Below are positions 61,176 through 64,000 of a DNA stretch of 64,000 nt, in pieces (positions within the stretch are counted from its first letter, which is position 1; each line of letters opens with the position of its first letter). Origin of the DNA: Mesorhizobium sp. INR15 (GTDB taxonomy: Bacteria > Pseudomonadota > Alphaproteobacteria > Rhizobiales > Rhizobiaceae). Under the pieces are notes generated by a model, which saw only the letters and a list, made by a program, of their open reading frames with translations, had not been told where the DNA came from and made no database searches. The position numbers and the translations under genes were made by a program. The stretch is from positions 1,364,001 through 1,428,000 of the forward strand of contig NZ_CP045496.1 of NCBI RefSeq assembly GCF_015500075.1, in the 5' to 3' direction.

Positions 61176-62069
61176 ATGTGGACCGGAGTTTTTCCCGCAG
61201 TCACGACCAAATTCACCGAGGATGACCGCCTCGACCATGCCGAGATGGAGCGCTGCTACGCGCTGCAGATGGAGGCCGGCTGCGACGGCATCATCGTTTG
61301 CGGATCGCTCGGCGAAGGGCCGATGCTGTCGCCGGACGAGAAGATCGAGGTTCTGAAGATCGCGCAGAAGGTGGCAGGCAAGAAGCCGGTGCTGCTGACG
61401 GTCAACGAAGCCGGCACCCGTGAGGCGGCCAGCATCGCGAAGCGCGCCGCCAAGGAAGGCGCCAACGGCTTGATGGTGGTGCCGAGCCCGATCTACCACA
61501 CCAACGAGGAAGAGACGGTCGCGGCACTGCGTGCCGTCGCCCAGGCCGGCGACCTGCCTGTCATGATCTACTCCAACCGGCTCGCCTACCGCGTCGATGT
61601 CAGCGTCGACCAGATGGAAGAACTGGCATCGGACAAGCGCTTCGTCGCCATCAAGGAATCATCCGACGACATCCGTCGTTCGACCGAGATCATCAACCGC
61701 CTGGGCACCCGCTACGACCTGTTCACCGGTGTCGACAATCTCGCCTTCGAGGCACTGTCAGTCGGCGCCATTGGCTGGGTGGCCGGGCTGGTCACCGCGT
61801 TCCCGCGCGAGACGGTCGCCATCTACCAGTTGATGAAGCAGGGCCGCCGTGAAGAGGCGCTGGCTATCTACCGCTGGTTCCGGCCGCTGCTCGATCTCGA
61901 CGTGTCGACCTATCTGGTGCAGAACATCAAGCTTGCCGAAGTGTTCGCCATCCAGACCAACGATCGTGTCCGCATGCCGCGCCAGCCTTTGTCGGGCGAG
62001 CGCCGCAAGGCGGCCGAAAAGATCATCAAGGACGCCCTGGCCGTGCGGCCGACATTGCCGCGGTTTTGA
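61176..62069 (+). CDS. Dihydrodipicolinate synthase-family protein, probable hydroxyproline-pathway deaminase
   Basis: A 297-aa class I aldolase-fold protein of the DapA family. The Schiff-base lysine is in FVAIKESSDDIRRS, and the active-site tyrosine in PVMIYSNRLAYRV. The context (epimerase and FAD dehydrogenase downstream) makes 1-pyrroline-4-hydroxy-2-carboxylate deaminase (HypD of Sinorhizobium) the best call; DapA itself is less likely. ATG 61176 lies six bases after GGAGAG. Confidence 0.8.
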   Translation: MWTGVFPAVTTKFTEDDRLDHAEMERCYALQMEAGCDGIIVCGSLGEGPMLSPDEKIEVLKIAQKVAGKKPVLLTVNEAGTREAASIAKRAAKEGANGLMVVPSPIYHTNEEETVAALRAVAQAGDLPVMIYSNRLAYRVDVSVDQMEELASDKRFVAIKESSDDIRRSTEIINRLGTRYDLFTGVDNLAFEALSVGAIGWVAGLVTAFPRETVAIYQLMKQGRREEALAIYRWFRPLLDLDVSTYLVQNIKLAEVFAIQTNDRVRMPRQPLSGERRKAAEKIIKDALAVRPTLPRF

Positions 62070-62130
62070 ACTGACAGCCATCGTATCTCCGTGAGAGGGC
62101 ATTTCTCTGCATGCAGCGCGGCGCGCAATC

Positions 62131-63381
62131 ATGAACAGTGACGCTGGACTCGACATCGCCATTGTCGGTGGCGGCATCATCGGCATCTGTGCGGCTGCGT
62201 TTCTTGCCGAGGCAGGGCGCAGCGTCACTGTCTTTGATCGCACGGGCATCTGCGAGGAGACCAGTTCCGGTAACGCCGCCGCCTTCGCCTTCTCGGATGT
62301 GCTGCCGCTTGCCCACAAGGGCATGATCCGGCAGCTGCCAAAATGGCTTGCCGATCCGCTCGGCCCGCTCAGCATTCCACCCGCCTATCTGCCAAAGCTG
62401 CTGCCCTGGCTGTTCCGCTTCTGGCGTGCCGGAGCGCCTGGGAATTACGAGGCCAGCCTCGCCGCGCAAGTGACGATGATGAAGCTCGCCGAGGCCGAAT
62501 GGGCCGGGCTGATGGCGCGGTCCGGCACGGCAGGGATGCTGCGCGAGGATGGCTCTCTGGAACTCTACGAGAGCGAGAGCGAATTCAAGGCATCGCTGTC
62601 CGGCTGGTCGGCGCGGCAACGTTTCGGCATCGGCTTCCGCCATGTCGAAGGCGGCGATCTGGCGGACCTGCAGCCCGGCCTGTCGCCGCGTTTCATCAAG
62701 GGCACATTCGTACCGGGCTGGAAGACGGTCGCCGACCCCAAGCTGCTCGGCAAGGCGATCTGGGCTTACGCGGAATCCCGGGGCGCGCGCTTTGAAAAGG
62801 CCCGGATCGACAATGTCGGAGCGGGGCAATACGGCGCAACGCTGACGCTCGCCGACGGCTCGACACGGCAGGCCAGGCATCTCGTCATCGCCGCCGGTGC
62901 CTGGTCGCATCTGCTCGCCGCGAACCTCGGCGACCGCATTCCGCTCGAAGCCGAGCGTGGCTACAACACGACGCTGCCGAAGACCGCCTTCGACGTGAAG
63001 CGCCAATTGATCTTTTCCGGCCATGGCTTCGTCATCACGCCTCTCGAGACCGGCCTGCGCGTCGGCGGCGCGGTTGAACTCGGCGGCATCGAACGGCCGC
63101 CCAACTATTCCAGATCGAAAGCGCTGTTGCAAAAGGCGCGGACATTCCTGCCCGGGCTCGATCCGTCGGGTGGCCGCGAATGGATGGGGTTCCGCCCGTC
63201 ATTGCCGGACTCGCTGCCTGTCATCGGGCGTGCGCGGAAGAGCCCGTCGGTGATCCATGCCTTTGGCCACGGCCACCTCGGCCTGACCCAGTCGGCGGCC
63301 ACAGGCCGCTTGATCCGCGATCTTGTCCTGGCGCAGACTTCGCCGATCGATCTAGCCCCCTTCAGCCCGCAACGATTTTAA
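62131..63381 (+). CDS. FAD-dependent D-amino acid oxidoreductase, probable D-hydroxyproline dehydrogenase
   Basis: A 416-aa DAO-family flavoprotein. The FAD motif is IAIVGGGIIGICAAAFLAEA and the end has HAFGHGHLGLTQSAATG. It is in operon order with the deaminase before it and the epimerase after it, which fits oxidation of cis-4-hydroxy-D-proline (HypO). Its resemblance to DadA shows in the same N- and C-terminal FAD contacts. Substrate inferred from context. Confidence 0.82.
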   Translation: MNSDAGLDIAIVGGGIIGICAAAFLAEAGRSVTVFDRTGICEETSSGNAAAFAFSDVLPLAHKGMIRQLPKWLADPLGPLSIPPAYLPKLLPWLFRFWRAGAPGNYEASLAAQVTMMKLAEAEWAGLMARSGTAGMLREDGSLELYESESEFKASLSGWSARQRFGIGFRHVEGGDLADLQPGLSPRFIKGTFVPGWKTVADPKLLGKAIWAYAESRGARFEKARIDNVGAGQYGATLTLADGSTRQARHLVIAAGAWSHLLAANLGDRIPLEAERGYNTTLPKTAFDVKRQLIFSGHGFVITPLETGLRVGGAVELGGIERPPNYSRSKALLQKARTFLPGLDPSGGREWMGFRPSLPDSLPVIGRARKSPSVIHAFGHGHLGLTQSAATGRLIRDLVLAQTSPIDLAPFSPQRF

Positions 63382-63396
63382 GTTCCGAGGAGTGTC

Positions 63397-64000
63397 ATGG
63401 CCAAGAAATCCTTCTTCTGCATAGACGGCCACACCTGCGGCAACCCCGTGCGCCTGGTCGCCGGCGGCGGCCCCTTGCTGCACGGCTCGACGATGATGGA
63501 GCGGCGCGCGCATTTCCTCGCCGAGTATGACTGGATCCGCACCGGGCTGATGTTCGAGCCGCGCGGCCACGATGTCATGTCGGGCTCGATCCTCTATCCG
63601 CCGACGCGCGATGATTGCGACATCGCCATCCTGTTCATCGAGACCTCGGGCTGCCTGCCGATGTGCGGCCACGGCACCATCGGCACGGTGACGATGGCCA
63701 TCGAGCACGGGCTGATCAAGCCGAAGACGCCGGGCATGCTGCGGCTCGACACGCCGGCCGGTCTCGTCACGGCCGAGTACAAGCAGGTTGGCGACTATGT
63801 CGAGGAGGTGCGGATCACCAATGTGCCGTCCTTCCTCCATGCCGAAGGGCTGACGGTCGAATGCCCTGGGCTGGGCGAAATCAGCGTCGATGTCGCCTAT
63901 GGCGGCAATTTCTACGCCATCGTCGAGCCGCAGAAGAACTATCGCGACATGGCCGATCATTCGGCCGGCGACTTCATCGCCTGGAGCCCGGTGGTGCGCC
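63397..64000 (+). CDS. 4-hydroxyproline 2-epimerase (proline racemase family), 5' part
   Basis: The visible 201 residues start at ATG 63397 (GAGGAG upstream) with FFCIDGHTCGNPVRLVAGGG and include the first catalytic cysteine in CLPMCGHGTIG. The second catalytic cysteine region would be beyond the window end. The MCGHGT motif and the operon fit epimerisation of trans-4-hydroxy-L-proline to cis-4-hydroxy-D-proline (HypRE type). Cut by the window edge, not truncated in nature. Confidence 0.9.
   Translation, partial: MAKKSFFCIDGHTCGNPVRLVAGGGPLLHGSTMMERRAHFLAEYDWIRTGLMFEPRGHDVMSGSILYPPTRDDCDIAILFIETSGCLPMCGHGTIGTVTMAIEHGLIKPKTPGMLRLDTPAGLVTAEYKQVGDYVEEVRITNVPSFLHAEGLTVECPGLGEISVDVAYGGNFYAIVEPQKNYRDMADHSAGDFIAWSPVVR

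Overview
The window reads as GC-rich alphaproteobacterial chromosome, most likely Mesorhizobium or a close relative in the Rhizobiales. The reasons are the priA-atpHAGDC order, an Ala/Lys-rich N-terminal extension on AtpD, ribosomal protein L21 with a C-terminal helix-hairpin extension followed by L27-Obg-ProB-ProA-NadD-RsfS-RlmH, a MucR/Ros-type regulator, and a sinorhizobial-type hydroxyproline pathway. The species call is inference; I could not run a search.

Layout. 1-7.2 kb: end of priA, an Asp/Glu racemase, a small membrane protein and the F1 ATP synthase operon. 7.3-10.8 kb: a hexuronate cluster (fructuronate reductase, uronate isomerase, KdgF-like cupin). 10.8-16.6 kb: a frameshifted remnant, recQ, an aldehyde dehydrogenase and an unusual protein joining a glycosidase-like propeller to a sulfotransferase. 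16.64-33.90 kb: an integrated element ending at tRNA-Ser(CGA). 34-50 kb: a serine hydrolase, rplU-rpmA, two acetyltransferases, an EEP phosphatase, obgE-proB-proA-nadD, an MFS transporter, rsfS, rlmH, an EnvC-like factor, ctpA, a divergent polysaccharide deacetylase and rppH. 50-58 kb: alanine racemase, two Rnk/GreA-like proteins, dadA, coupled PLA2-like and PLD lipoproteins. 58-64 kb: a LysR regulator with mmsA, then a GntR-controlled hydroxyproline operon (deaminase, FAD dehydrogenase, epimerase cut by the window end).

The main point of interest is the 17.3-kb element. Its left end carries a 14-bp copy of the tRNA-Ser 3' end (16641-16654) that matches 33885-33898 inside the intact tRNA. It encodes a P4-type integrase, an AlpA-like protein, a DUF3102-like protein, a toprim primase and a RepA-like ATPase. 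These are followed by an iteron-like non-coding block with a 10-bp perfect stem. Next come a possible small terminase protein, several unknown small proteins, an HK97-type prohead protease and a complete 778-aa tape-measure protein. I see no large terminase, portal, major capsid or other tail gene. That is the layout of a phage satellite (PICI/P4-like) or of a prophage reduced by deletion. Cargo includes a HEPN-like gene in antisense orientation, an orphan lasso-type RiPP precursor of 34 aa, a stand-alone ATP-dependent DNA ligase, a MucR-like protein, and an XRE repressor with two matched 17-bp operators over a divergent promoter.

How the genes work together: the core segments are housekeeping (ATP synthesis, translation and ribosome assembly, proline and NAD synthesis, cell-wall processing). 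The catabolic clusters are each paired with a local regulator or operator (uronates, alanine, valine or inositol semialdehydes, hydroxyproline), as expected for a plant-associated heterotroph. Start codons were moved inward wherever ribosome binding sites or overlaps favoured it; the reason is given in each entry.
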